Positions 23,326 to 34,304 of a stretch of DNA of 64,000 nt are shown here, piece by piece. Under the pieces are notes generated by a model. That model ran no database searches. It saw only the letters and a program-made list of their open reading frames with translations, and was not told where the DNA came from. Origin of the DNA: Vandiemenella viatica. Its lineage: Eukaryota > Arthropoda > Insecta > Orthoptera > Morabidae. The stretch is taken from positions 63,894,531 through 63,958,530 of the forward strand of contig CM061918.1 of assembly GCA_031002005.1 (NCBI GenBank), given 5' to 3'. A program made the position numbers and the translations under genes. The first letter of the stretch is position 1. Each line of letters begins with the position of its first letter.

Positions 23326-25601
23326 TGTTGTAATGTATGCAGAATACAATTTGCATTTTATGTTTTGTTTAATTTCTTCTCAGAAAAAATTGTATGAATG
23401 AAGTGTGTTTGTAGTTAGGTAGGATCAAGATAAAACATTGGACACCAGACTCAATTATTAGAAGCTAATGACTTTATCGGCTGAGTGTGAAATGTGGAAA
23501 AAAGATTATCATGCATCAAAGGTACAAAACTAATCTCTTCGTGGCAGATACAACACAACTGTGTTGTATACTAAATAGCATCACAGTCCATAGACGAGGC
23601 AAGGATACTATGAAAAACACATCGACATTAGCAAAAAAATCCTTCTTTGAAACACAGGAAAATGTAGTATCCGGTATCGACTATGAACTAATACTCCGTG
23701 TATGGATGATACTTTCCGGAAAAACAGACTGTTCTTTAGTGATTTAAGAAACAAAATTCTCGCGCTGATGGTTCCCCAAACAGATTATGAATAAATAAAA
23801 ACAATTTTATAAAAACTTTTTAAAAAAATTAAATAAAGTAAAATGAAAAAGTTAAAACAATATTTTTTGGTTTTAAAAAAAATGTTTGGTAATTTTCTAA
23901 AAGTTATTTTCACCACATACTTATTATCAGATTCGTGAAACTTTTACTGAATGATATACACTGTAACATTGTTTGCCGAAATATCAAATTTACTAAATTT
24001 AGGCATTTAGCCGTTTTAAGAAAACCATACCCTTCAGAAAAATCGCTATTAGTTTTCCTGCAAACCTTTAGCAGCAGCATGTCACTGTAAATTTTGAGAG
24101 AGTTCTAGGATCAGTATTAGGAAATAAACGGGAATTAGATTTTTAATGACTCTCCACCAAAGTTCGCATAAATCGTTGACTAAAAAAATATGTAAACATT
24201 TAAAGAATGGTAGATTGCGAGTTCATTTTATAACAATGAATATCACATTAAGAAAGTTTCTTTCACCCAAGCACTAAGCCCCACATCAACATTTTCAACG
24301 CCCACAATTTTTTTAAATTTAATTTTATTATCGTGTTGATATCACTAACAACTAAAGAAGGGTGCAATTACAAATTTCTATGATAAAGCCTTCAGTATGA
24401 CAGACCAACAAATGAGCGAATTTATAAGGGTTTCATAATTCGTTCAGAAGAAGCGTAAGCCTTAATGTTTGATGTCGACAGCTTAGGTTTGAAGATTTAT
24501 TGAATGCCGTGGGAACTTAAAAGTTAGTAAACAATGTTCTGTTTTACATTCACCAACCTTACTACACGAATTAATTTGATGATACAAATATTTTCACCAT
24601 TTAACGGATAATAAATATAGTACAAACCGAATGACAGATTCGTTATTGTTTCTAAAACCTTGTTACATATAATATTTTATATATGATATAGTGTATGACA
24701 ACTTAACTTATCGAATGCCTGTGATGGATTTGTGGAAGATATGTAAATTGATAAATTTAGTCCTCTTACGTGGAACAACAATGAATCAGTTTTTCTATTA
24801 TCCAAGTGTATAATTGCAAGCAATTAGGACAACTCCAAATTGACAAAAGAAACACAGGCCTTGTTTCATTACAATGAGATCTTATTTACGAAAGTTGGGG
24901 AGCATACACGCTCATTTTCACTAACCATATATAACTGCAGAAGCAATTAGATGGAGTTTCTCTGAACAATCATTTTTCCTCCTAGGTCATAACGTGTTTC
25001 CTTCTACAGAGAAATAACAAGAAGAAAAATACTGAATCACTGCAGCGCTCATTAATTGAAGTAAATGAATCTTCCCAATTAGTCACTCTGTATGATGTAG
25101 CGGCAGGCACTATTTAAATGGACTGTAATGATTCGTTTAATGTCACTCACAGTAAATGAAATTGATTACCTTTTCTCTTGCAGTCTTGAGTGTCTGACAT
25201 GTTCGCCATATTGGCTTCGATGATGAGGCAAGTAAATCGTTACGAAGCGATATATCGATACGCACATCGATGCATCTGCAACAACAAGAGAACAAACTAT
25301 GGTATATGGTATACAATACATTGCTGTGATATTTGGGATAGTTTAAGAGTGGTATCCACTAAACGTTAACATTGAACAATTAATTATGGTAGTGTTTATT
25401 TTTGAAAGAATTTTGACAGAGACAGACGAAAACCATTTTTCTGTCCATCTAAATCGAAATTAAAATAATTACAATCAATGAAATTTGATAGTAAAATGAA
25501 AATTACTTTTCCATATCTTTTTACCATCGATTTCCCGTACAAAAGCACTTGCAAAATGTTCCAAATGAAGATTTTCTTAATTCTTTTGTTGATTTACTAA
25601 C
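23326..25601. other. Intergenic, nothing recognised
   Basis: 2.3 kb of AT-rich DNA. Near 25240 CGATATATCGATACG and CATCGATGCATC make small palindromes. No frame of interest. Confidence 0.5.
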
Positions 25602-25609
25602 GGTCCCAG

Positions 25610-25845
25610 CAGTGGCGGATCCAGGATTTTGGTTTGGGGGGGGGCTAGGAATTTGGTTTGTTTAGTTTGGAGGGGGGGGGGCTTGACTCGGGCAAGGAGA
25701 GAAATCTCATATTTTTCCAGAATGCCGCCCTTTATAAAAACAGTAGAAAAAAAAGGTCCCCATGTTGTGTCGTCGGGGGTGACCTTGGTGCCTTTTGGGG
25801 GGGGGGGGCTTCAGCCCCCTAGCCCCTCCCCTGGATCCGCCACTG
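25610..25845. mobile_element. hAT-type MITE with perfect 8-bp target duplication
   Basis: The ends are CAGTGGCGGATCCAGG and CCTGGATCCGCCACTG, perfect inverted repeats. GGTCCCAG flanks both sides (25602-25609 and 25846-25853), an 8-bp duplication typical of hAT transposition. The 236-base body has long G runs at both ends and no transposase. Clean ends suggest a fairly recent insertion. Confidence 0.92.
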
Positions 25846-25853
25846 GGTCCCAG

Positions 25854-27589
25854 GATACAATATATTAAATATAAAACCAAAACTTCAATCCCTTTATTCT
25901 GAAAATAACAATACTTTCAGTTTTGGATGACATCACAGATTTTTAAGTGGAAGTGTTGAATTCTGTGGTAACTTTTTTGTTATTATTTACAATTGAGCTT
26001 ATTCTCTGATAGGAATTTCTCTACACACTTGCTTGATAATTATGGGCATTTTGCTTTAAATTATTTCACTATTTAAGATTATTTATTCAAAGCTTTCACC
26101 AGTAACCTACCTTAGCCTCAAATTCCTAAGGAACAAAGGAAAATTTTCTCGCTATTTATTTCAAAATATAGGCTTAGTTTAAGGATTTTTTCTTCCCTGA
26201 TTGTTAGCTGTTAATAACACTTCAGTACATTTTTACCATTCCTCCTGTTATTTAATATTAATTTTGGTAATTTTCTTTACTTAGCTTACTGTACTTATAT
26301 CATCGATTTTTTAAAAGTATTTTGGGTATGGTACCTTATTAGCCTGATATTGTGTGATAAATAATGCTGACATATTTAGGACGCGTGTGCCATCTTTGTT
26401 GAGTCAGAGATCAGGTATCATTCTGGAATGAGGCCATACAGCACGGCTATGTTCCTGATTAAGTTAAAACACTCTCCACACCAATACACTGCTCTATTAG
26501 GGAATAACTTACGCGATGAATAAGTTACTCGAACCATATTTATCTGTTCAAAGCAACTGAATTCTTTTTACTAAAACGACACATTAAAATTTTGCTTTGC
26601 ATGAAATTATCACTTATAAATATATTTCTATGTATGAACTAAACACACACAACACTATTTAATATGCTGATCATATATTCATACGTAACTATTCTTTCAT
26701 TGCAGGATACATTCAGGATATTTACTAAAATGTTTATACCATCTGTAGAGACATGACATGTTTTATGAAACCGATTATCTAGAACAATTACATGTCATTT
26801 ATTATTTATTTTCCAGTCATTGAGATCTGTCAGTTAAATATTTCCTTCATAGGTGGGTTTTTGGTACTTAGGAGAGATGTCTAAAGATAGTATTTCACAC
26901 TATCAAGAGAAGCTTTTTGTTTGATAACGAAACAAAACCACTTCTTTTCTAAATACTCTCAATGAAACCAATAAAATCTTGACACGGAACAAAACAAATG
27001 CAAAATAAAATTTCCTCAACCACATATATATATGAAACATTAAATTTACTGAGTTAATAGTAGAAAAAGATTTTATTAAAACTCGGAGTAATGACTTTTG
27101 ATATTGATCTGAGAAATACTTAATTATAGGTAGAAATATATTTTGTTGTGTATATTTTTTTGCACAACGAGGTTTCAAACTATTTTAAAATTTGAGCTAT
27201 AACATTATTGGTAAAACTTTTTAGTCAAACGTGATTACTGTTGTCTTTAAAGTGTTTAACTGTGCACCAAGTAACTGAGACTGCAGACATTTCGTAACGC
27301 AGTATGATAAATAAAATGACATCAAACAGAGTGTAATTCCTGGAATACTGGCAACACGTATCGATGATCAATCTGGACAAGACATTAAGCTCCAATGTTA
27401 ATACATTTTTTCCTTTTTTATTTATATGTGATATCGATTTAATTAATTTAGCTTAATCTTATGTCGTATGAAATACTTTTTCTTGGGCTAATGTCAAATA
27501 ATATTACAAAAACTTTTCCATATCATTAAAAATGAAAATGTTATTCGAACCTGTGTAAAACTTAAGACGGAAGAGTTATGGGATTTGTA
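25854..27589. other. Intergenic, nothing recognised
   Basis: AT-rich DNA right of the hAT MITE; the longest frame (26903-27178, minus) has low-complexity composition and no domain. Confidence 0.5.
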
Positions 27590-27925
27590 GGAGCTGTTAT
27601 GGTTTCTTCCCACTCTTCTAACAGGTGTTAAAATGTCAAACCTCTTAATTTGACTCAACCCTCTACCTCTTCATATCTTGAGTTAATCTCTTCATATCAA
27701 CATATCCACAACAACCTACATCCTCAATTACCTGCCTAATAAATCCTAACCTTCGTATTATGTCCAACTGTTGCTCCATTATTCAGTTAACAAGATTCAT
27801 CTGAAACAATATGGCCCGTTATATTGTCTCTTCTTGCTGTAACCCTTGTTTATACACTAATTTCTCCAGTCTTCTTTTCCAGATGTGTTTATTTCGACTT
27901 TATAAGTCCATCGTTTTACAGCATT
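27590..27925 (-). mobile_element. RTE-like LINE 3' fragment, divergent
   Basis: Minus-strand copy of the tail covering the ILRH...VEG...RRQRLEY...QIIED segment, with many substitutions. It lies next to, and in the same orientation as, a better copy at 27930, so two fragments sit in tandem. Confidence 0.65.
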
Positions 27926-27929
27926 CTTA

Positions 27930-28460
27930 TTTTTTTTATCGGTCTTTCGACTGGTTTGATGTAATTCTCCATCCCTTCCTATCTTGTGCTAACCTCTTCA
28001 TCTCTTCATATCCCTTACAACCCACGTCTTCAATTATCTGCTTCATATATTCTAATCTCTGTCTTCCTCTACAGTTCTTACCTTCGACTGTTTCCTCCAC
28101 CAGCAAATTAACCAATCCAGCATGTCTCAAAATATGACCTACCCTGTCTCTTCTTTCTGTAAACTTCTTGCACAAACTTATTTCCTCACCGATCATTTCC
28201 AAAACTCATTCATTTCTTACTTTGTCTGTCCACTTAATTTTCAGCATTCTTCTGTAACACCACATTTCAAATGCTTCAATTTTCTTTCTTTCCGGTATTC
28301 CTAAAGTCCATGTTTCGCTACCATAAAGTGCTGTTCTCCACACATGGAGTAAAAAGTTTTTTCTAATTCCTAGATCAATATTTGAAACTAAAAGATTTCT
28401 CTTTTTTATGAAGGCTCTTTTTGCTAGTGCTATTCTGCTTTTAACACCATTCCTGTTTCA
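27930..28460 (-). mobile_element. RTE-like LINE, C-terminal region
   Basis: Minus-strand frame 27936-28202 reads MEMIGEEISLCKKFTERRD, VGHILRHAGLVNLLVEETVEG, GRQRLEYMKQIIEDV, ending in SNQSKDR. Further upstream come FEMWCYRR-like and RKNFLLHVWRTALYG-like segments up to 28440. The order YG-E-W, EAFEMWC, GHILRH, GRGRQRLEY is that of RTE-type LINE C-termini. Broken by stops. Confidence 0.8.
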
Positions 28461-28585
28461 TACAGCATATCATTTCAAATAGTCTAATATATTATCTGCA
28501 TGTTATGGATCATTTTCCTCAATTGCTGATAATATTAATAAATAAATTACGCCAAAGCAATTGACTTTTTAGTATTTATTGGTCT

Positions 28586-28628
28586 CCCGTACGCGTTTCG
28601 CTTCTTTTGAAGAAGCATCTTCAGCGGG
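28586..28628 (-). ncRNA. Hammerhead ribozyme variant, inverted copy
   Basis: Minus-strand copy with the same parts: CCCG (28628-28625), CTGAAGA (28624-28618), extra T, a perfect five-pair stem II GCTTC/GAAGC (28616-28612 with 28604-28600), GAAA (28599-28596), ACGCGT (28596-28591), cleavage after the A at 28590, CGGG (28589-28586). Stem II is better than in the + copy and every core base is kept. Confidence 0.72.
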
Positions 28629-28680
28629 TTTTTTATTGGTCTCCCGTACGCGTTTCATTTCTTTTGCACAAAATAAAAAA

Positions 28681-28723
28681 CCCGCTGAAGATGCTTCTGC
28701 AAAAGAAGTGAAACGCGTACGGG
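28681..28723 (+). ncRNA. Hammerhead ribozyme variant (type I, diminished stem III)
   Basis: CCCG (28681-28684), core CTGAAGA (28685-28691), one extra T, stem II CTTC/GAAG (28694-28697 with 28705-28708, plus a G-T pair), core GAAA (28710-28713), then ACGCGT (28713-28718), predicted cleavage after A at 28719 (GUA triplet), and CGGG (28720-28723), which pairs with CCCG as stem I. Stem III would be only A-C/G-U with a two-base loop, but ACGCGU is self-complementary and could make a six-pair stem between two RNA copies. This matches the known class of Penelope-associated hammerheads with reduced stem III that act as dimers. Activity is inferred. Confidence 0.7.
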
Positions 28724-29017
28724 AGACCAATAAATACTAAAAAGTCAATTGTTTTGGCGTAATTTATTTATTAATAAAAAAGTCTAATTTATATTTTTTC
28801 TAACCACCCAAAAGTAAGGGTCATTTCATAACATGCTGTTCTGTATACCTGGTACATAATTTCTTCAAAATTCTAAAGCATTATATAAACCTAAAAGAAT
28901 TCTTATTCTTTAAAGCATCTTCCTTTCACTAGCGCTTACCTGCTTATCATCACAATTTTTGCATAGGTCGGTTGTATTTTTCGTCTGCACCTCGTTGTTG
29001 TAATATTAATTATTATT

Positions 29018-29330
29018 TTTAATTGCTATGGAGCACATACACCAGTGGCAGCTTCCCTACACCCCTAATTTTGTATTACACTAATTTTCACTTTAAATTC
29101 TTTCACTGTTTCAATTAAATAGTTCTCCACATGCTACTACAAAAATTCCATCTCCTATTTCTAATACATACAAACAAAATGTTTGCCTTTCCTTCGTGCC
29201 TTAAATCGCCTAAAAGATCATAGTTATGGACATTTATTTCGCTTCGAGATCTCACTTATAATTCTTCTCCAAACGTCCATGCAGGCCAGTCTATATCTTA
29301 TTCACACTCTGCTCCTGCCTTCCGATTGTT
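29018..29330 (-). mobile_element. CR1-like LINE 3' end, very divergent
   Basis: The minus strand keeps the tail order of the family: a GGTGGCAATTTCC-like segment at 29045, an F-V- segment near 29095, and a KLALDF-like segment near 29200. Heavily mutated. Confidence 0.5.
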
Positions 29331-30058
29331 CTCAACCTAGCTTTTTAATGTTACTGAGAGTGTTTTACGGTAAAATGTAACTGTCACCATTTCTTGTGTT
29401 GTTTTACGAAAAGTATGATAGTACTGGCTTTTACCTTCGATTTCGTACGCGAGGAATTTGTGTTTTATATTGCTAGAATCGGATATAGAAAGCTGAAAGT
29501 TACTTAATAGGTGTAGCAAAAAGCACTGAGTAGGGATGATATGACGGAGAAGCTTTTCTAACTGTACCGATACTACTTTCACTGTCTGTCGATTGATAGT
29601 CATCGCATGCAGCGCAAATCCAGATCTATACAATATAATAAATTGTTCCTGTATATGAGATTTATGAACAAATCATACACAAACTGACTGTGAGAAAAAC
29701 AAAGCCTGAGTGACCGATGTAACGTTACAGCGACACACGATATCCGTCTGTCAGTCACTTTTAGGTTAATTTTCAAAATTTCATCACAAATTACTTTATT
29801 TACCCCGAAAAAACATCCTATGTCAGTCCTAATGAGACATAGTATTTCCCAGAGAAATTTCATTAAGATTTGTTTAGCCGTTTAATTGTGAAAACTTAGA
29901 GTTACCTTCACATTTATAATTTTAGTATAGGTATGTACTGGGAACTGATATTTGGTCTCAACTACAGTACCTCATTTTAATTTTATTTTTGAAATAGGTA
30001 AATAACTCTGCTTTCATCTTGAGAACAGCCTTATTTGATTGGTATTTATTTGTTTCAG
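29331..30058. other. Intergenic, nothing recognised
   Basis: Moderately AT-rich; minus frames of 87-98 codons without recognisable content. Confidence 0.45.
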
Positions 30059-30600
30059 ATATTACTGGAGCGTTCAGAACTGCTTGGAGCACTTGACCAT
30101 CGGTTGAAGTTTCCAAGACCTGACCAGGTTCGTTGTCCCAGAGGATTCCCTGGAAAGAAACTGCAACTGATTCAAGACACCTGGGGGAGAGAATCTGACT
30201 GTAGCACCTAGAGGTGTGCCGAGGTGATCGTGTGGCCGAGGCTTCCATTTTGGGAGTCGGGTGAGAGAGGTCGTTGCTGCTAGAAGCACTCACCTGTTGC
30301 CGGCGCAAGAAACCCGTCTGAGGTGCGCCTCTCGTGGTGCTCGTTTTGTGTTGGTTTCCTCGTTTTCTCCCCTCCCCTGGCCGGGCTATTATTTCGCCGT
30401 CCCTCTCGACCGGACTCGGTAGGCGTGGAGCCGCCGCTTCCTCCCACAAAGGATAAATAACCTGTGTGCGTGTGATTCCCCTTCCAAGGACGCGTCGGGC
30501 CTCGAAATCGCCTCTCCTTAACTGTTGAAGGAGCCGACCCCAGCGCTACTACCTTCGACGAAAACGTCGACTGCAGCACGGTATTAATGAACTAGATAGT
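30059..30600. promoter_or_regulatory. GC-rich, repeat-free block upstream of hh
   Basis: A sharp change from AT-rich flank to GC/CpG-rich unique sequence 1.4-1.9 kb upstream of the hh ATG. It could be a distal promoter or regulatory block. Open frames occur on both strands (for example 29958-30449 on the minus strand, 163 codons) but show no domain. A splice-like 69-base interval with clean borders sits at its left edge (30059-30127). Confidence 0.35.
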
Positions 30601-31717
30601 TCTTCAGCGTCATTGCTGATAATCAAACCAATCCACAGTAATTTCGCACAGTGCTAACAGATTGACATACTGACAGCTTGGACTTCCCACCAACCTTGTT
30701 GACAGCCAAAAATCGAATGTTTAGCAATACCGTTGGATAGTTTACCTTCGGTTTTCCCATTGTGTGTGTTGTTTGTTACGAGCCGGTGTATTGGCTCTGG
30801 GGATATAAAACTGAACCAGACACAGGTGTGAATTGTGTGACTGTGTGGTAGGTGAAGCTTACTGATTATCGTGGATGCAGGGAAATCCCTCCTCTCATAA
30901 CAGTGACTCGGGTGAACTGCATTATATCCGACAGAGTTCTACAGATCCACTCCTCACTGCTGGAGAATCGAACGGCGAGGAAGGTGTCACAAGTACTTTG
31001 TCTGCTGCCAATACATTCGAAAAATTCAACAGTACTATACCTCACACGTACTTGACATCACGTAACTGAAACTAGTTTAGTTTAAACTGTAACGCGTGAC
31101 AATAAGGATCCAAAAATACCATTATTTCTGGAAAGGACAAGAAGTGAATTCCACAACTTCCGGACAGTTTAATCTTCCAGCAAGAAATACACATTTCATC
31201 AGCTGATGCTGTGAAAGGATTTCTGACTTCACTGGAGCAATTCAATTCGTAAAACATCAACGTCAACAACTTTACTGAGTGTGTCTTTTGACGCGGAGGA
31301 TGATTGAAAAATTACTTTGTCCAACGTCGTGATAGCTTCTGATGTAACTAATAAATTTTTTGATGTGTGATCCGTTAAAAGACACCAGCTGCACTGAAAA
31401 TCCGAAGGAAGATAGGCATACTGGTGGACATTGAACCATGGTTAACCACATCAATAACTATTGTTGAAGAATTACTGTGATCTATTTCAAGGAACGCGTT
31501 GTGCTCAAGCGTTAGGGACTATTGAGTGACGACGACAGGCTGGTGCTGATCAATTTCCAGTATTTTTCGGAATAAGTTGAAGGCAAAGGTTGTGGTGAAG
31601 CTCTTTAGGTACTTGTTAACGCGGCTGAAGGTTGTAGTGGACTTGCTGCTCCCCGAGATTGGTGGCTATCAGTGACGCTTTGACGAGGATTCCTGGGACT
31701 TGTGAGTGTTGCCGAGG
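30601..31717 (+). other. hh upstream region or 5' leader, unassigned
   Basis: Repeat-free sequence between the GC-rich block and the tandem repeat. It holds a possible TATA box at 30804. No coding evidence; many short + strand frames overlap without domain content. It could be promoter, leader, or both. Confidence 0.4.
30804..30810 (+). promoter_or_regulatory. Possible TATA box upstream of hh
   Basis: TATAAAA lies 1145 bases upstream of the hh ATG in repeat-free sequence (GGGGATATAAAACTG). If used, it would give a leader of about 1.1 kb, including the tandem repeat at 31718-31900. No clear insect initiator is visible at the right distance, so this is weak inference. Confidence 0.25.
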
Positions 31718-31900
31718 ACTGGAGGTTCCCAGTGACCAATTGGAGGATTTGGTGTCGAAGACTGGTAGATCCCACTGACTTGTCGACCTGAGTGGGTGCT
31801 GACTGGAGGTTCCCAGTGACCTGTTGGAGGATTTGGTGTTGAAGACTGGTAGTGACTTGTCGAGCTGAGCGGGTGCTGGCTGGAGGTTCCCAGTGACCTG
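31718..31900 (+). repeat. Tandem repeat in the probable hh 5' leader
   Basis: CTGGAGGTTCCCAGTGAC recurs at about 31718, 31802 and 31879. The first two units are 84 and 77 bases long (the second lacks 7 bases near the GGTAG motif) and the third is partial. Units share GGAGGATTTGGTGT and GACTTGTCGA. The array ends about 55 bases before the hh start codon. The repeats also produce an open antisense frame, which I regard as accidental. Confidence 0.85.
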
Positions 31901-31954
31901 TGGGCGCTGTCGGGGGGCGGCGATGCGCTGGAGGGCGGCGGCCCTGCCGCGACC

Positions 31955-32242
31955 ATGAGGCAGGTGTTGGCGGTGTTGCTGGCGGTGTTGGTGTCGGCGT
32001 CTCTGGGCTGCGGTCCCGGCCGTGGTGCCGGTGGCCGTGGGCCCAGCCGCAAGAGGCTGACGCCGCTCGTCTTTAAGCAGCACGTGCCCAACGTCAACGA
32101 GGTGTCCATAGCGGCCGCCGGCAAGCCCGAGAAGAGGGTCACCCGCAACGACGAGCGCTTCAAGGACCTCGTCCCCAACTACAACGTCGACATCATCTTC
32201 CGCGACGAGGAAGGCACCGGCGCCGACCGACTCATGACACAG
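31955..32242 (+). CDS. hh: Hedgehog protein, first coding exon
   Basis: Hedgehog is a secreted morphogen that is cleaved autocatalytically, lipid-modified and received by Patched. The exon encodes 96 residues. Residues 1-18 are a signal peptide with a hydrophobic core ([15 protein letters not shown]). Cys19 opens the CGPGRG motif (19-24), the N-palmitoylation site of the mature ligand. A basic stretch [11 protein letters not shown] (28-38) corresponds to the heparan-sulfate-binding region. [13 protein letters not shown] (74-86) and TGADRLMTQ (88-96) are signature sequence; E85, E86 and D91 match calcium ligands of vertebrate homologues. The ATG at 31955 has a good context (GCGACCATGA) and is followed at once by the signal peptide. 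The exon ends CAG|GTACCA after MTQ, the conserved first intron position of the family. Codons are very GC-rich in the third position. The rest of the signalling domain and the Hint domain are not in the window. Confidence 0.96.
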
Positions 32243-32461
32243 GTACCACAGCTTTCTACTGCACAGTCTACCGGCTGTCCATAATCGTAAAACCAAAGGC
32301 GAATGATCTAACGACGTATTAACCATAACTAAAGGTTGATTATGATTATAAGGTGGGGAAGGAATTGCTTGTTGAAGACTTGGCATAAAATTTGATAACA
32401 AACATAGCTGGGCATGACACATTGGACAGGTAGTAGGAAAAATGTATGTAATCTTCACTTG

Positions 32462-32650
32462 TTGGAAAAAGTGATGAGCGGTCTAAGAGAGAAGTAAAGG
32501 AATTGGATTACAAAACTTTGATCAGACCATTGTTTGAATATGGTGGCGTAGGGCCCACGTTTAGGGTATCAGATACAGGAGTTATAGGGGATGCGATGAA
32601 TAGATGCTAGATTTTGTCTCTGGAAGTTGTAGGGAAAGGTTTCAAGTAGT
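32462..32650 (+). mobile_element. CR1-like LINE fragment in hh intron 1
   Basis: Begins 220 bases after the hh splice donor. It reads LDYKTLIRPLFEYGGVG then VSDTGVIGDAMNRC, matching the RT C-terminal segment Y-TL(V/I)RP-LEY. Frame damage is evident. Confidence 0.7.
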
Positions 32651-32659
32651 TATATTGAT

Positions 32660-32800
32660 GACTGGAATTGAGTAGGTCGCGGATTTGATCCCCGGCTTGG
32701 CCAGTCAGATTTCCTTATCAAATGCTTGGATGGTAGCTTCATAAAGACCATGGTTGATTTGTATGTCGTCTCCCTGTAAACAGTCCGGGGAAAAAAGTTT
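32660..32800 (+). mobile_element. SINE-like remnant in hh intron 1
   Basis: Follows a LINE scrap directly. GTCGCGGATTTGATCCCCGG resembles box B, and GATGGTAGCTTCATAAAGACC with CATGGTTGATTTG echoes the SINE body. Very diverged. Confidence 0.4.
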
Positions 32801-34304
32801 AGTTCTTTTCCCACCATACCGAATACACCACTGATTCTTACATGACGATATGCGTCAAGCCCTCGATGTTGCTACCCTATTTTACACCAATGCAGAGGTC
32901 ACCTTCAGTGGAGAACAAAATCCATTAATTTGACGGACCACCTTCACGAGGCGATTGCTTGTCATAAGACCCGCGATTTTCTGATACCTTGTTTTAGTCG
33001 TAACAGTCTTTCTCGAGTAATCGCTAGCTTCATCCAACCAAACCTTCTTCACAAAACTTTTCTCTCATAAATCCTGCAGCACTGATTTCGGATACTGCAA
33101 GGTAAGATGAATGTCTTGTACAGTTGTATCCTGAATCGGTTCGACAGGTCCGGTGGAGTGAGATTTGCGGTTTGCTTCTCGGCTTTATTTCAGTTTCGTT
33201 GATGCGTATTCTGTGAAGATTGCTGCCAAACACTTTAAGCTGCAGTATCATTTCAACTATTGGTTTCCAGTCGTAACTACCTGGAGTCGTCTCCTTGCTT
33301 CACCTTGTATCTTTTATCCAAATAAAACTTGAGTACATGTATTTGAAGTCTGTTTCGCCTGTGATGATGATAGAACATAATTCTCCGTGTAGTGACTGAA
33401 CACGAGGACTGTAGTTGTGGTCGTCTGGTTTGTGGGTGCTGTGCTGGTATGTTTCTCTCACACCGGTTGAGACTCTGGAAGAGGCCGCCCTATCTCCCGG
33501 CCAGCCGTCAATATTTGTCAAGGAGAGGAGTCAACAGACCACAAACCCTTGGCGCCTCCAGCCACGAGACGCTCTGGAATTCATTCCGTCGTCACATCTG
33601 GCAAAACTCGTAGCTGAGTCACTTTAAACGCTGGTTGATGTTACTTACACTATCTGTTCCAAATATTGCAAATAATAGGCCACTTTTGAAGAACTGCATT
33701 ATCGTGTATAAAAAGTGACCACGTTCATCTCTTTTTCCTCCTCATCCAGATCAATGTTGGACAGTTCAGTAGTTGAAAGAAGAACCCCGATGTTTGTGAC
33801 CGCTGGGCATAGTCATGACGGGTCCTTGACTTCATCTATACAGTCGTTGACTCTGGATAGTTGACAAACAACGTACTTTCCGCTTAAATTTATCCGGCGA
33901 TCGTCTGCTGTTATCTCCAACTGCGATAAATACTTCTGAAATATGGGTCGCGATCATGGATAGATAAGATCAGGGATGGCCATTCGTAATCTTCCTTCCC
34001 TCTTCCCGATAGGCTCTGGAATGCACTGCAAAGTATCGTTAGTTGGATTCGTATATTGAAGCCATAAACTGTAACAATGCCGGTTAATAATTTCTTAATT
34101 TAGTCATCAGGGCAGGTGGTAGGAAGAAGTTTCTAATTTTTTCATTTATCAGCGAGATACGCATTTACCACGAGAAGAATAATTAGACTGAAGAATGATT
34201 AGAGACAACCTTATTCATAAACTACCACCTGATTTCAGGCGCGTTTTATTTTTTTAGATAAGGAAGCCACGGATTGGAATAAATTACCGAATAGAATTTG
34301 TTTT
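32801..34304. other. hh intron 1, unassigned
   Basis: Mixed-composition intron DNA close to the donor. Short frames only; no repeat recognised, so it may hold regulatory sequence. Confidence 0.4.

Larger units (their letters stand above)
28533..28776. mobile_element. Penelope-like palindromic element with hammerhead motifs
   Basis: Two inverted arms of about 105 bases (28533-28638 and 28672-28776), each reading from outside TATTAATAAATAAATTACGCC, AATTGACTTTTTAGTATT, then GGTCTCCCGTACGCGTTTC. A third, partial unit (28637-28667) sits between them in the orientation of the left arm. Head-to-tail partial plus inverted repeats with hammerhead-type RNA motifs is the hallmark of the terminal repeats of Penelope-like retroelements. 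The RT gene is absent, so this is a repeat-only remnant or a non-autonomous form. It lies just beyond the RTE-like fragment at 27930-28460. Confidence 0.75.

Noticed and set aside
28533..28776. Rho-independent terminator or simple hairpin
   Set aside because: The conserved hammerhead core bases, opposite-strand duplicates and the extra tandem half-unit are not explained by a simple hairpin, and the genome is eukaryotic.
29958..30449. 163-codon minus-strand frame
   Set aside because: No recognisable domain; composition changes abruptly from GC-rich to AT-rich within the frame; overlapping frames on the same block are equally open.
8787..31000. Remaining PSAT exons
   Set aside because: I looked for the GAQKN lysine exon and later family motifs on the + strand and found none.
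31616..32458. 280-codon open frame on the minus strand over hh exon 1
   Set aside because: It is antisense to the hedgehog coding exon and the tandem repeat. Its apparent protein repeats are the translated DNA repeat, and its openness follows from high GC content. No domain.
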